A DNA stretch of 64,000 nucleotides, taken from contig JAREIK010002029.1 in the NCBI GenBank assembly GCA_029783825.1, positions 124,001 through 188,000 of the forward strand. The letters are read 5' to 3'. Source of the DNA: Sapria himalayana (lineage: Eukaryota; Streptophyta; Magnoliopsida; Malpighiales; Rafflesiaceae). Positions 38,497-53,967 of the stretch are shown here, piece by piece. Under the pieces are notes generated by a model. The model worked only from the letters and a program-made list of their open reading frames with translations, did not search any database and was not told where the DNA came from. Numbering within the stretch: position 1 is the first letter of the stretch; the number at the start of each line of letters is the position of its first letter. The position numbers were made by a program, and so were the translations under genes.

Positions 38497-40626
38497 CTAA
38501 ACAATAAAGATGATTTTTTAAAATTATAATGAAAACAAATAAATATGAGATTTATTAATTATTATTTTGTGTATACTAGGTTTAAAGGATGATTTATATA
38601 GGGGTATCGAGATTTTGTTTAGTTCATAAAGATGATTATATAGGCATTAATTAATAAAAATGAGATTTATTAATTATATTTTTAAAAATTATAATGAAAA
38701 CAAATAAAGATGATTTTTTCAAAGGTCATAACCTTTGAAAATTTAATAATTTTAAAATTTTTTCAAAATTGAATATAATATTTAGTCATAATAATCATTA
38801 TATTTATTTATCATATAAATTCAAAATAAACTATTTTTATTGATAAATATTCTAATAATGATCAAAAAATAATTAATAATTTATTATTAGTAAGATAGAT
38901 ATAAATTAAAATATAATTAAAAAACCATAAATGATTCAGAAGAAAAGCAAAATAAATTACTATATAATAATTTTTAGTTTTGAAATTTTTTTTCTTTTAA
39001 AAAGTTTATTTATAAATTTTTGATAAAAATAATTTATATAAATTATATTTGTTTAACTCAGTTTATTTTGTAATTATAATTATATAAAAATACACAAATA
39101 AATAATTAAAATGTATATTTAAAATTATAATGAAAAAAATGAGGTTATTATTTATTATTTAGGGTATACCGGTTTAATTTAAATTAGATCTATCTAACTA
39201 ATAATTTATTTGTAATTAATATTCTATAATAAAACTGATAATTAATTAAAATAAAAATTTAAAATTAAACTCAATAAAAATTAAAATCAAATTTATGATT
39301 TATTATTAATGTATACCAGTTTCATTGTTTAAGTATTTAGAGGTTTTGTCATTTAGGAGTTTAGCGATTTATGTATTTAGGCATTTAGTGGTTTATAGGT
39401 TTTATTTAAACAATAAAATAAAAAAATTATAATTTTTCTCATTTTCATAGGTCAACCTTTGAAAATATAATAATATTTAAAATTTTTTGAAATGTGGATA
39501 CAATATTCAGTTATAATAATATTAATAATTATATATCATATAAATTCATATATAAACAATTTAATTGATAGATATTATAATAATGATCAAAATTAAATTA
39601 ATAACTATTAATAATAAGATATATATTAATTATAAATATTTACAAAACCAAAATTGATTCAAATTAAAGTAAAATATATTACTTAATAATAATTTTTAAT
39701 TTTTAAATTTTACTTATTATATAAGCGTAAATACTTTTATTGATTAAAAAAATATTTAAATTATATTTTGCGCACTCAATTTATTTTGTAATAAATATTT
39801 CTATAGTAATGAACTAATAAATAAATAAAATAAATATTTAAAATTATAATAAATAGAAATAAAAATTCGATTTATTAATTATTAAGTAGTATATAATAGT
39901 TTAATGGTTTATGTATTTAAGCATTACGAGGTTTAGTAGTCTACTAATTTAACTGTGTATGCATTTAGTGGTTATAGGTTTTATTTAAAAAATAATTATA
40001 AAAAAATTATTTTTATTATTTTTTGATATTTTAAAATGTTATAACCTTTAATAATATAATAATTTTTAAATTATTTTAAAAAGTGAATTTAATATTTAGT
40101 TATAATAATCATTATATTTATATTTCATATAAATTCAATATAAATAATTTTATTGATAAATATTCTAATAATGATTAAAAAATAAATTAATAATCTATTA
40201 TTAATAAGATAGATATCAATTAAAATATAATTACAAAACCTAAAATGATTTAGAAGGATAAAAAAATATATTACTATATAATAAATTTTTGTTTTGAAAT
40301 TTTTTCTTCTTTTATAAGTTTATCTATATTTTTTTAATAATAAAATTTATATAAATTATATTTGCCTAACACATAATTTATATGTAATTAATATTTAATA
40401 AAAATAAATGAATAAATAATTAAAATGAATATTTTAAATTATAATGAAAAAAATAATATTGAGATTTATTATTTATTATTTAGGGTATACCAGTTTAAAA
40501 GGATTATCTATTTAGGGGTTTCGAGATTTCAGAGTTTTTAACTTAAGTGTTTAGGCATTTAGTAGTTTATATGATTTATTTAAATAATGAAATAACCAAA
40601 AAATTTTTTTTTGATATTTTCTTACA

Positions 40627-40652
40627 TTTTCAAAGGTTATAACCTTTGAAAA
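40627..40652. repeat. Perfect 26-bp palindrome of the satellite monomer
   Basis: Exact copy of the 26-bp palindrome in array F2. Confidence 0.95.
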
Positions 40653-42169
40653 TGTAATAATTTTAAATTTTTAAAAATGTGAATACAATATTTAGTAATA
40701 AGAATCATTATAATTATATATATTATAAACTAAATATAAATAATTTATTGATAGATATGATATCAATTATCAAAAAATAAATTAATATGCTATTTTTAAT
40801 ATGATAGATATAAATTATAATATAATTGCAAAACCTAAAATGATTCAAAATCAAAGTAAAATTTATTACCAAATAATAATTTTTGTTTTTTAGTTTTTGC
40901 TTCTTTTTATAAGCTTATATTTTTTTTGAAGAAAAAAAAATTATTTAAATTATATTTAAGGTTTACGAGTTTAAAGTTTTAATTAATTAGTGGCATTTCT
41001 GTTTAGGAGTTTATATATTTAAGTGTTTAGGAATTTAGTGGTCTATAAGTTTTATTTAAACAATGATATAACAAAAAATTTATTTTTATTTTTTTATATA
41101 ATTTTCAAGATTATAACCTTTGAAAATATAAAAATTTCTAAATTTTTTTCAAATGTAAATATAATATTTAGTTATAATAATCTTAATAAATATAAGTCAT
41201 TTTAAATTCAATATAAATAATCAAATTGCTTAGATATTATAATAATGATCAATAAATAAATTAATAAACTATTATTAATAAGATAGATATTATTTAAAAT
41301 ATATTTGCAAAATCTAAATTTATTCAAAATCAAAGTATATATTACTAAATAATACAATTTTTTAATATTTTGCTTTTTTTATAAGTTATATTTTTGTTAT
41401 TAAAAATATATTATTTAAATTATATTTGTCCTCATCATAAATTATTTGGTAATTTATAATTCTATAAAAATAAACTGATAAATAAGTAAAATAATATTTA
41501 AAATTATAATGAATACAAATAAAATTGAGATTTATTATTTATTATTCAGGATATACAAGTTTAATGGTTTAAGTATTTAGGTGTTTTGGGGTTTAGTCAT
41601 TTAAGTGTTTATCCTTAAGTGATTTTATCGAATTTTTGAAGGTTATAACCTTTGAAAATATAATAATTTTAATTTTTTTTTAAAATGTGAATATAATATT
41701 TCGTTATAATAATCTTGATAAATATATATAATGTAAAATCAATATAAATAATATTATTAATAGATATTATAATAATGATCAATAAATAAATTAATAAACT
41801 ATTATAAATTAGAATGATATAAATTAAAATATAATTGCAAAATGTAAAATTATTCAAAATTAATTTAAAATAATTACTAAATAATAATATTTGTTTTAAA
41901 AATTTTGCCTCTTTTTATGATCTTATATTTTTTGATAAGAATAAATTATTTATATTATATCTGTCTCACTAATAATTTATTTTGTAATTAATATATCTAT
42001 AAAAATAAACTGATAAATAATTAAAATGAATATTTAAAATTATAATGAATACTAATAAAATGAGATTTATTATTTATTATTTAAAGTATACTAATTTAAA
42101 CACTTATGTATTTATGGGCTTCGGGGTTTAGGAGTATAGTCATTACGAATTTAGGTATTTTGTGGTTTA

Positions 42170-42712
42170 TAGATTTTATTTAAAAAAATCTAATACAAAA
42201 AATATATTTTTTATTTTTCTTATTTCAAATGTTATAACCTTTGAAAACTTAATAATTTTTAATTTTTTTAAAATATGAAAATATTATTTGTTATAATAAT
42301 CTAAATAATTATATATTATGTAAATTCAATATAAATAATTTTTTTTATAGATTTTATTTAAAAAATCTAATAACAAAAAATATATTTTTTTATTTTTTCT
42401 TATTTTCAAATGTTATAACCTTTGAAAACTTAATAATTTTTAATTTTTTTTAAAATATGAAAATATTATTTTGTTATAATAATCTAAATAATGTATATTA
42501 TGTAAATTCAATATAAATAATTTTTTTTTATAGATTTTATTTAAAAAATCTAATAACAAAAATATATTTTTTTATTTTTTTCTTATTTTCAAATGTTATA
42601 ACCTTTGAAAACTTAATAATTTTTAATTTTTTTTAAAATATGAAAATATTATTTTGTTATAATAATCTAAATAATTATATATTATGTAAATTCAATATAA
42701 ATAATTTTTTTA
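42170..42712 (+). repeat. Local tandem triplication of a ~182-bp monomer segment
   Basis: Three consecutive copies start at 42170, 42348 and 42531 (lengths about 178, 183 and 182 bp). They differ mainly in homopolymer lengths. Each runs from 'tagattttattt' through the palindrome region (here TTCAAATGTTATAACC) to 'caatataaataatttttt'. The short sequence 'tatagat' occurs at both ends of the unit, and microhomology there could explain the duplication. This is far shorter than the normal ~590-bp period. Confidence 0.92.
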
Positions 42713-45700
42713 TAGATATTATGATGACGATAATAAAATAAATTAATAAACTTTTATTAATAAGATAGATATTAAATAAAATTTATTGCAAAACCTAAAA
42801 TGATTCAAATCAAAGTAAAATATATTAATAAGATAGATATTAAACAAAACTAATATTAATAAAATAAAATATACAGGTTTAAAAGATTATATATTTAGGA
42901 GTTTTGGGATTTAAGAATTTAGTGATTTAAGTGTTTAGGAATTTAGTAGTTTATAGGTTTTATATAAAAAATAAAATAAGAAATTTTTTTTTTGTTATTT
43001 GTTCTCATTTTTGAAGGATATAACCATTGAAACTATAACAATTTTTAAATTTTTTAAATGTGAATACTATATTTAGTTATTATAATCTTAATAATTATAT
43101 ATCATGTAAATTCAATATAAACAATTATATTGATATATATTAAAATAATGATCATACAAAAGATTAATAAACAATTATTAATAAGATTAATATTGTTTAA
43201 AATATATTTACAAAACCTATAATGATTCAAAATCAAAGTGAAATAATTTACTAAATATTAATTTTAATTTTTAAATTTTTGTATCTATTTATAAGCTTAT
43301 ATATTTTTTGATGAAAAATAAATTAATTAAATTATATTTGTCTAACTATTAATTTATTTTTAATTTATATTTCTATAAAATTAACTAATAAATAATTAAA
43401 ATGTATATAAAATTCTAAAGAATACTAATAAAAATGAGATTATGATTTATTATTTAGGGTATACCTATTTAATGGTTTAAGTTTATTGTGGTTTGGGTTT
43501 AATGAGTTTTATCGATTTATATGTTTACACATTTTGGTTTATTAATCAATGTAATAACAAAAATTTATTTTTATGAATTTTTGTGATTTTCAAAGGTATA
43601 ACCTTTGAAAATATAAAAACTTTTTTAATAGTTCTAAAATTGAATATAATACTTAGTTATAATAATCTAATATTTATATTTGATGTAAATTCAATATAAA
43701 AAATTTTATTAATATATATTATTTTGATGATCAAAAAATAAATTAATAAATTATTATTAATAAGACATATATTAATTAAAATGATATTTGCAGAAAACAA
43801 AATAATTCAAAATCAAAGTAAATTATATTACTAAGTAAAATTTAAATTTTTGAAATTTTGTTTATTTTTATAAGCTTATATTTTTTTCATAAAAAATTAT
43901 TTATTTAAATTATATATGTCTCAATCATTATTTATTTTCTAATTAATATTTATATAAAAATAAACTAAAAAATAATTAATATGAATATTTAAAATTATAA
44001 TGAATACAAATAAAAATGAGATTTATTATTTATTATTTAGGTTATATAGGGTTAATGGTTTAAGTATTTAGGGGGTTTTTGGGGTTTAGGAGTCTAGAGA
44101 TTTAAATGTTTAGGCTTTTAGTGGTTTATAAGTTTTATTTAAAAAATAAAATAATAAAAAAATTATTTTTGTGATTTTTTATCATTTTTGAAGGTTATAA
44201 CCTTTGAAAATATAATTATTTTTAAATTTGTTTCAAATGTAAATATAATATTTAGTTATAATAATAATAATTATTATAAGACATTTATATTCAATATAAG
44301 TAATTTTATTGTTAAATATTATAAAATTGATCCAATAATAAATTAATAAACTATTCTTAAAAAGATTGATCGCAATTATAATATAATTGCAAAACCTATA
44401 TATAATGATACAAAATCAAAGTAAAATATATTACTAAATAATAATTTTTTGTTTTTAAATTTTTACTTCTTTTTATAAGCTTATTTTTATTAGATTAAAA
44501 GTAAATTATTAAAATTATAGTTGTCTCTCTCATTATTCATTTTGTAATTAATATTTCTATAAAAAATAAACTAATAAATAATTAAAATGAATATTTAAAA
44601 TAATAATGAATACAAAAATAAAATGAGATTTATGATTTATTATATGTGATATCACGGTTTAATGGTTTGATTATTTAGGAGTTTTGTCATTGAGGAATTT
44701 ATCAATTTATGTTTTTAGGTATTTAGTGGTTATAGGTTTTATTTATATAATAAAAATAAATTTTTTTTTGATTTTTTCTGATTTTCCATGTTTATAACCT
44801 TTAAAAATAAAATAATTTTCAATGTTTTTGAAATGTCAATATTATGTATAATTATATTAATCTTACTAATTATATATCATATAAATTCAATATAAACAAT
44901 TTTAATGATAGATAGTATTATAATGATCAAAAATTAAATTAATAAACTATTAATAATAATATAAATATTAATTAAAATATATTTACATAACACAAAATGA
45001 TTCAAAATCAAATCAAAATATCTTACTAAATAATAATATTTAATTTTAAATTTGTCCTTCTTTTATAAGCTTATATTTTTTTTGATTAAAATAAATCATT
45101 TAAATAATATTTGTCTCACTCGAAATTTATTTTGTAATTAATTTTTCTAAATAATTAAACTATAAATAATTAAAATGAATATTTAAAATTATAATAAATA
45201 GAAAAAAAAATTAGATTTATTATTTATTAAGTAGTATATAGATGTTAAAATGTTTATGTATTTAGGGGTTTCGGGGTTTATGAGCTTACTAATTTATGTA
45301 AGTCAGCATTTAATGGTCTATATGTTTTATTTAAAAAATAAATTAACTAAAAATTTATATTTATTATTTTTTCTCATTTTTTAAGATTATAACCTTTGAA
45401 AATATAATAATTTTTAATTTTTTTTCAAAACTGAATACAATATTTATTTATAAAAATCATAATAATTATATATCATATAAATTCAATATAAACAATTTTA
45501 TTGATAGATATTCTAATAATTATCAAAAAATAAATTAAAAATATATTATGAATAATATTGATTTACTTAAAATATAATATCAAAACCTAAAATGATTCAA
45601 AATCAAAGAAAAATATATTACTAAATAATAATTTTTTGTTTTTAAATTTATATTCTTTTTATAAGCTTATCAATTTTTTGATTAAAAATAATTTTTATAA

Positions 45701-47029
45701 ATTATATTTTTAACATATAATTTATTTTAAAATTAATACATATATAAAAATAAAAACTAAATAATCAAAATGAATTTTTTAAATTATAATGAAAACAAAT
45801 AAAAATGAAATTTATTAATTATTATTTAGGGAACTAATTTAAAGGATTATCTATATAGGGTTATCGGGATTTTGTAGTTTAGTGATTTAAATACTTAGGA
45901 ATTTAGTGGTGTATAGGTTTTATTTAAACAATAGAATAACGAAGAAAAAAATATTTTTTTTTTATTTTTTCACTTTTTCAAAGGTAATAACCTTTGAAAA
46001 TATAATAAATTTAAAATTTTTTCAAAAGTGAATACAATATTTAGTTATAATAATCATTATATTTATATATCATATAAATTCAATATATAGATTTTTATTG
46101 ATAAATATTCTAATAATGATGAAAAAATAACTTAATAATCTGTTATTAATAAGATAGATGTCAATTAAAATATAATTACAAAACCTAAAATGTTTCAGAA
46201 GCAAAGCAAAATATATTACTATATAATAATTTTTTGTTTTGAATTTTATTTTCTTTTAAAAAGATTATCTATAATTTTTTGATGAAAAATAATTTACATA
46301 AATTATATTTGTGTAACTCATAAATTATTTTGTAATTAATATTTATATAAAAATAAACAAATAAATAATTAAAATGAATATTTAAAATTATAATTAAAAA
46401 TAATAAGATTTATTATTTATTATTTAGGGTATACCGGTCTCATTTAAATTAGATCTGTCTTACTAATAATTTATTTTGTAATTAATATTTCTATAAAAAT
46501 GAACTCAAAATTAATTAAATAAAATTTTAAATTATGCTAAATAAAAATTAAAATGATATTTATTATTTATTATTTATTATTAATGTACACTATTTTAATG
46601 GTTTAAGTATTTAGAGGTTTTATATTTTAGGTGTTTAGCGATTTAGGTTTTTAGGTATTTAGTGGTTTATTGGTTTTATTTAATCAATAAAATAACAAAA
46701 AAAAATTTGTAATTTTTTCTAATTTTCATTGGTTATAACCTTTGAAAATATAATAATATTTAAAATTTTTTGAAATGTGAATAAAATATTTAGTTATAAG
46801 AATATTAATAATTATATATGATATAAATTTAATATAAATAATTTTATTGATAGATATTATAATAATGATCAAAAATTAAATTATAAACTATTAATAATAT
46901 GATAGATATTAATTAAAAATATTTACAAACCCCAAATTGATTCAAAATTAAAGTAAAAAATATAATTGTAAAATAATTTTTTATTTTTAAATTTTTACTT
47001 CTTTTATAAGCGTATATATTTTTTTTGAT

Positions 47030-47046
47030 TAAAAATAATTTTTATA
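47030..47046. other. Satellite inversion junction F2/R2
   Basis: Forward satellite ending 'gattaaaaataattttta' changes within a few bases into reverse-strand satellite 'tattattaataatagttta', which matches 14860 onward. The two sides are not mirror images of each other at the breakpoint: they come from different monomer phases. Confidence 0.78.
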
Positions 47047-47199
47047 TTATTAATAATAGTTTATTAATTTAATTTTTGATCATTATTATAATATATATCT
47101 TTAAAATTATTTATATTTAATTTATATGATATATAATTAGTAAGATTAATATAATTATACACAGTATTCACATTTCAAAAAATTTTAAATATTATTTAA

Positions 47200-47225
47200 T
47201 TTTCAAAGGTTATAACCTTTGAAAA
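47200..47225. repeat. Perfect 26-bp palindrome of the satellite monomer
   Basis: Exact copy of the 26-bp palindrome, about 160 bp inside the inversion junction. Confidence 0.95.
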
Positions 47226-50200
47226 TCCGAAAAAATAAAAAAAATTATTTTTATTATAATAATAAAACCTATAAGCCACTAAATACCTAAAAACATAAAT
47301 TGATAAACTCCTAAATTACAAAACTCCTAAATAATCAAAAAATTAAACTTGTATACCACATATTATAAATCATAAATCTCATTTTAATTTGTATTCATTA
47401 TAATTTTAAATATTCATATTAATTATTTATTAGATTATTTTTTATTGAAATATTAATTACAAAATAAATAATGAACGAGACAACTTTACTTTTAATAATT
47501 TATATTTGATCAAAAAAAAATATAATCATATAAATAGAAGTAAAAATTTAAAACAAAAAATTTTATTTAGTAATATATTTTACTTTGATTTTGAATCATT
47601 ATATATAGGTTTTGCAATTATATTTTAATTGCTATCAATCTTATTAAGAATTGTTTATTAATTTATTATTTGATCAATTTTATAATATTTAACAATAGAA
47701 TTACTTATATTGAATTTAAATGTCTTATAATTATTAAGATTATTATAACTAAATATTATATTTACATTTGAAAAAATTTTAAAAATTATTATATTTTCAA
47801 AGGTTATAACCTTCAAAAATGATACAAAATCACAAAAATAATTTTTTTATTATTTAAATAAAACTTATAAACCACTAAATTCCTAAACATTTAAATCTCT
47901 ATACTCCTAAACCCCAAAACACCCTAAATACTTAATACATTAAACCTATATAACCTAACTAATAAATAATAAATCTCATTTTTATTTGTATTCATTATAA
48001 TTTTAAATATTCATATTAATTATTTTTTTGTTTATTTTTATAGAAATATTAATTACAAAATAAATAATGAGTGAGACATATAATTTAAATATATTATTTT
48101 TAATGAAAAAAATAACCTTATAAAAATAAACAAAATTTCAAAAATTTTAAATTGTATTTAGTAATATAATTTACTTTGATTTTGAATTATTTTGGGTTCT
48201 GCAAATATATTTTAATTAATAGATATTTAATTAATAATAGTTTATTATTTTATTTTATGATCATGATAATAATATATATTAATAAAAAAATTTATATTGA
48301 ATTTACATCAAATATAATTATTAAGATTATTATAACTAAGTATTCCATTCATATTTTAGAATGATTAAAAAATTATTATATTTTCAAAGGTAATAACGTT
48401 AGAAAATCACGAAAATTCATAAAAATATATTTTTTGTTATTTCATTGATTAAATAAAACCTATAAACACCTAAATGTGTAAACACCTAAATGTGCAAACA
48501 TATAAATCAATAAACTCTTTAACCCCAAAACCACAAAAAACTTAAACCATTAAAAAGATATACCCTAAATAATAAATAATAAATTTCTTTTTATTAGTAT
48601 TCATTATAATTTTAAATATTCATTTTAATTATTTATCAAATTATTTTTATAGAAATATTAATTACAAAATAAATTATTAGTGAGATAGATCTAATTTTAA
48701 TTAAAACAATATATCTTATTTTGATTTTGAATTATTTTAGATTCTACAATTATATTTTAATTTATATCATTATTATTAATACTAGTTTATTAATTTATTT
48801 ATTGATCATTATTATAATATCTATTAATAAAATTATTTATATTTAGTTTACATTATATATAATTATTAAGATTATTCTAACTAAATATTATATTCACATT
48901 TAAAAAAATTTAAAATTATTATATTTTCAAATGTTACAACCTTCAAAAATTAAAAAAATTCAAAAAATTAAATATTTTTTGTTTTTTTTATTCTTTAGAT
49001 AATAACAATAAATCACTAAAGGTCTAAACCCTTAAATCACTAAACTCCTAAAGCCAAAAACACCTAAATACTTAAACCATTAAACAAGTATATCTTGTAT
49101 AAAAAATAATAAATCTCAATTTTATTTGTATTCATTATAATTTTAAATAATTATTTTAATTATTATTTGTTTATTATTATAGAATTATAAATTACAAAAT
49201 AAATTATTAGTAAGACAAATTAATTTAAATAATTTATTTATAATAACAAAAATATAAAGTTATAAAAAAAGCAAAACATTAAAAAAATTATTATTAAGTA
49301 AAATATTTTACTTTGATTTTGAATAAATTTAGATTTTGCAAATATATTTTAAATAATATCTATCTTTATAATAATAGTTTATTAATTTATTTATTGATCA
49401 TTATTATAATATCTAGCATTGTTATTATTTATATTGAATTTAAATGACTTATATTTATTATGATTATTATAACTAAATATTATATTTACATTTGAAAAAA
49501 AATTAGAAATTTTTATATTTTCAAATGTTATAACCTTCAAAAATTAAAAAAATAATAAAAATAAATTTTTTGTTATATCATTGTTTAAATAAAACTTATA
49601 AACCACTAAATTCCTAAACACTTAGACCTCTAAACTCCTAAACACAAAAGGCCCTACATACTTAAACTTTAAAACTCGTAAACCTTAAATATAATTTTAA
49701 TAATTTATTAAAATATTAATAACAGAATAAATTATGAGTGATAAAAATATAATTTAAATAATTTTTTTTTCATTAAAAAAAATATGATGTCATAAAAAGA
49801 AGCAAAAAATATGAAAAAATTATTATTTAGTAATAAATTTTACTTGGATTTTGAATATTTTTAGGTTTTTCAATTATATTTTAATTTATATCTATCATAT
49901 TAATAATAGCATAGTAATTTATTTTTTGATAATTGATATCATATCTATCAATAAAATTGTTTATATTTAGTTTAGATTATATATAATTATAATGATTATT
50001 ATTACTAAATATTGTATTCACATTTTTAAAAATTTTAAAATTATTATATATTCAAAGGTTATAACCTTTGAAAATGTGAAAAAATATCAAAAATAAATTT
50101 TTTGTTATTTCATTGTTTAAATAAAACCTATAAACCACTATATGCCTAAAAACATAAATCACTAAAATCATAAACGAAAAACATCTAAATACATAAAATA

Positions 50201-50798
50201 TTAAACTGGTATACATTAATAATAATTCAAAAATATCATTTTAATTTTTATTCAGTATAATTTAAAATTTTTATTTTAATTATTTATCAGTTTATTTTTA
50301 TAGAAATATTAATTACAAAATTAATTATTAGTGAGACATATCTAATTTAAATTAGACTGGTATACCCAAAATAATTAAGAATAAATCTCAATATTATTTT
50401 TTTCATTATAATTTTAAATATTAATTTTAATTATTTATTTGTTTATTTTTATATAAATATTAATTAAAAAATAAATTATGAGTTAGGCAAATATAATTTA
50501 TATAAATTAATTTTCATCTAAAAAATATGGATTAACTTTTTAAAAGAAAAAAAAATTCAAAACAACAAATTATTATATAGTAATATATTTTGATTTCTTT
50601 TGAATCATTTTAGGTTTTTTTATTATATTTTAATTGATATCTATCTTATTAATAAAAGATTATTAATTTATTTTTTGATCATTTTTAGAATATTTATCAA
50701 TAATATTGTTTATATTGAATTTATATGATGTATAAATATAATGATTATTATAACTAAATATTGAATTCACTTTTGGAAAAAATTTGAAAATTATTATA

Positions 50799-50824
50799 TT
50801 TTCAAAGGTTATAACCTTTGAAAA
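50799..50824. repeat. Perfect 26-bp palindrome of the satellite monomer
   Basis: Exact copy of the 26-bp palindrome in array R2. Confidence 0.95.
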
Positions 50825-53800
50825 TATCAAAAAATAATAAAAATAAATATTTTGTTATTTTAATTCTTAAATAAAACCTATAACCCAATAAATGCATACA
50901 CAGTTAAATTAGTAGACTCCAAAGACCAGTAATGCCTAAATACATAAACCATTAAACCGCTATATGCTACTTAATAATTAAGAAATCTAATTTTTATTAC
51001 AATTTATTATTATTTTAATATTCATTTTATTATTTATGAATTTATTTTTATAGAAATATTTATTACAAAATAAATTGAGTGTGACAAATATAATTTAAAT
51101 AATTTAATTTTAATCAAAAAAATATATATACGCTTATAAAAGAAGTAAAAATTTAAAATTAAAAATTATTATTCAGTAATATTTTTTACTTTAATTTTGA
51201 ATCAATTTGGGTTTTGTAAATATTTTTAATTAATACTATTCTTATTATTAAAAGTTTATTAATTTAATTTTTGATCATTATTATAATTTCTATCAATAAA
51301 ATTATTTATATTGAATTTATATGATATATAATTATTAAAATTATTATAACTAAATATTGTATTTACATTTCAAAAAATTTTAAATATTATTATATTTTCA
51401 AAGGTTATAACCTATGAAAATGACAAAATTACAAATTTTTTTTTGTTATTTTATTGTTTAAATAAAACATATAAACCATGAAATGCCTAAAAATATAAAT
51501 CGCTAAACTTTTAAACAACAAAATTTCTAAATACTTAAACTATTAAATTGGTATACAATAATAATAAATCATAAATTTCATTTTAATTTTTATTAAGTAT
51601 AATTTTATATTTTCATTTTAATTATTTATCAGTTTATTTTTATAGAAATATTAATTACAAAATATATTATTAGTGAGACAGATCTATTTTAAATAATTTA
51701 TTTTTTATAAAAAAAATATATATGCTTATAAAAAGAGGCAAAATTTTAAAAACAAAAATTATTTTTTTGTAATATATTTTATTTTGATTTTGAATCATTT
51801 TAGTTTTTGCAATTATATTTAATTTATATCAATCTTATTAATAATAGTTTATTAATTTTTAATTGATCAATATTATATATCTACTAATAAAATTATTTAT
51901 ATTGAGTTTACATTATATATAATTATTAAGAATATTATAACTAAATATTATATAAACATATAAAAAAAATTAAAATCTATTATATTTTCAAATGTTATAA
52001 CCTTCAAAAATTAAAAAAAATCAAAAAATTTAATTTTTTATTTTTTCATTCTTTAAATAAAAACTATAAATCACTAAAGTCTTAAACACTTAAATCACTA
52101 AACCCCAAAACACCTAAATACTTAAACCATTAAACTAGTATATCCTTAATAATAAATAAAAAATCTTAATTTTATTTGTATTCATTATAATTTTAAATAT
52201 TCATTTTAATGTTTTTAAAAATTTATTTTTATAGAATTATAAATTAAAAATAAATTATGTAGAAGACAAATATAATTTAAATAATTTACATTTAATAACA
52301 AAAAATATAAACTTATAAAAAGAAGCAAAACTTCAAAAAAATTATTATTTAGTATTATATTTTACTTTGATTTTGAATAAATTTACGTTTTGCAAATATA
52401 TTTTTAAAAATAGATATCTTATTAATAATAGTTTATTAATTTATTTTTTGATCATTAATATAATATCTATCAATATAATTATTTATATTGAATTAACATG
52501 ATATATAATTATTAAGATTATCATAACAAAATATAGTATTCGCATATAAAAAAAATTTAAAAATTGTTATATTTTTATTGGTTATAACCTTCAAAAATGA
52601 GAAAAAATAACAAAAATAAATTTGTTGTTATATCCTTGTTTAAATAAAACTTATAAACCATTAAATGCCTAAATACAATAATCTCTAAACTCTTAAACCC
52701 CAAAGCCCCTAAATACCTACACCTTTAAACTCGTAAATCTTAAATATAATTTAAATAATTTATAGAAATATTAATTACAAAATAAATTATGAGTGACAAA
52801 TATAATTTAAATAATATATTTTTCATCAAAAAAAAAATATAAGCCTTAAAAATGATACAAAATACTAAAAAAAAATTTATTTAGTAATAAATTTTACTTT
52901 GATTTCGAATAATTTTATGTTTTTTAATTATATTTTAATTTATATCTATCATATTAATAAAAGTTTAATAATTTATTTTTTGATAATTGATATAATATTT
53001 AGCAATAAAATTTTTTATATTTATTTTATATTATATATAGTTATCATAATTATTATTACTAAATATTGTATTCACATTTTTAAAAAATTTTAAAATTATT
53101 ATATTTTGAAATGTTATGACATTTGAAAATTTGACAAAATATCAAAAATAAATTTTTTGTTATTTCATTGTTTAAATTAAAGCTATAAACCATTAAAAAC
53201 CTAAATACTTGAATCAATAACATCTAAATCTCGAAAACCCAAATAGATAAATTTTTTAAACAGGTATATCCTAAATAATCAATAATAAACCTCATTTTTA
53301 TTTTTTTCATTATAATTTTAAATATTCATTTTAATTATTTATTTGTTTATTTTTATATAAATATTAAATACAAAATAAATTATAAGTTAGAAAAATATAT
53401 TTAATATAAATTATTTTTCAACAAAAAAATATAGATAAACTTATTAAAAGAAGAAAAAAATTAAAACAAAAATTAATATATAGTAATATATTTTCCTTTG
53501 TTTCTGAATCATTTTAGGTTTTGTAATTCTATTTTAATTGAAATCTAACTTATTAATAATAAATTATTAATTTATTTTTTGATCATTATTAGAATATTTA
53601 TCAATACAAATATTTATATTTAATTTATATAATATATAAATTTAATAATTATTATAACTAAATATTGTATTCATATTGAAAATAATTTTAAAATGATTAT
53701 ATTTTCAAAAATTATAACCTTTGAATATGTGAAAAAACAAAAAATAATATTTTATTTATTTATTTCATTGTTTAGATAAAACCTATAAATCACTAAATGC

Positions 53801-53945
53801 CTAAACACTTAAATCACTAAACTACAAAATCCCGATACCCTTATATAGATAATAGTTTTAATGCGTATCCCATAAATAATAATTAATAAATCTCATTTTT
53901 ATTTGTTTTCATTTTAATTTAAAAAATTCATTTTGATTGTTTAGT

Positions 53946-53967
53946 TATATATATATATATATATATT
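53946..53967. repeat. (AT)n microsatellite within a monomer
   Basis: About 11 AT dinucleotides at the mirror-image equivalent of 7969-7993 and 38474-38496, followed by 'taattatataataaattataagtta'-type satellite. Confidence 0.88.

Larger units (their letters stand above)
33000..47038 (+). repeat. AT-rich satellite array F2 (forward)
   Basis: About 14 kb of forward monomers with palindrome cores near 33108, 33692, 34659, 35192, 35793, 36378, 37537, 38123, 40639, 41641, 42231, 42413, 42596, 43597, 44197, 45385, 46732 and others. The first ~1.5 kb aligns with array F1 at 29.96-30.1 kb offset (for example 'gggatactattttaattta' at 4405 and 34363); later F2 lacks and gains monomers relative to F1. 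The block near 39450 is repeated near 46733, about 7.3 kb apart. No gene is visible. Confidence 0.85.
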
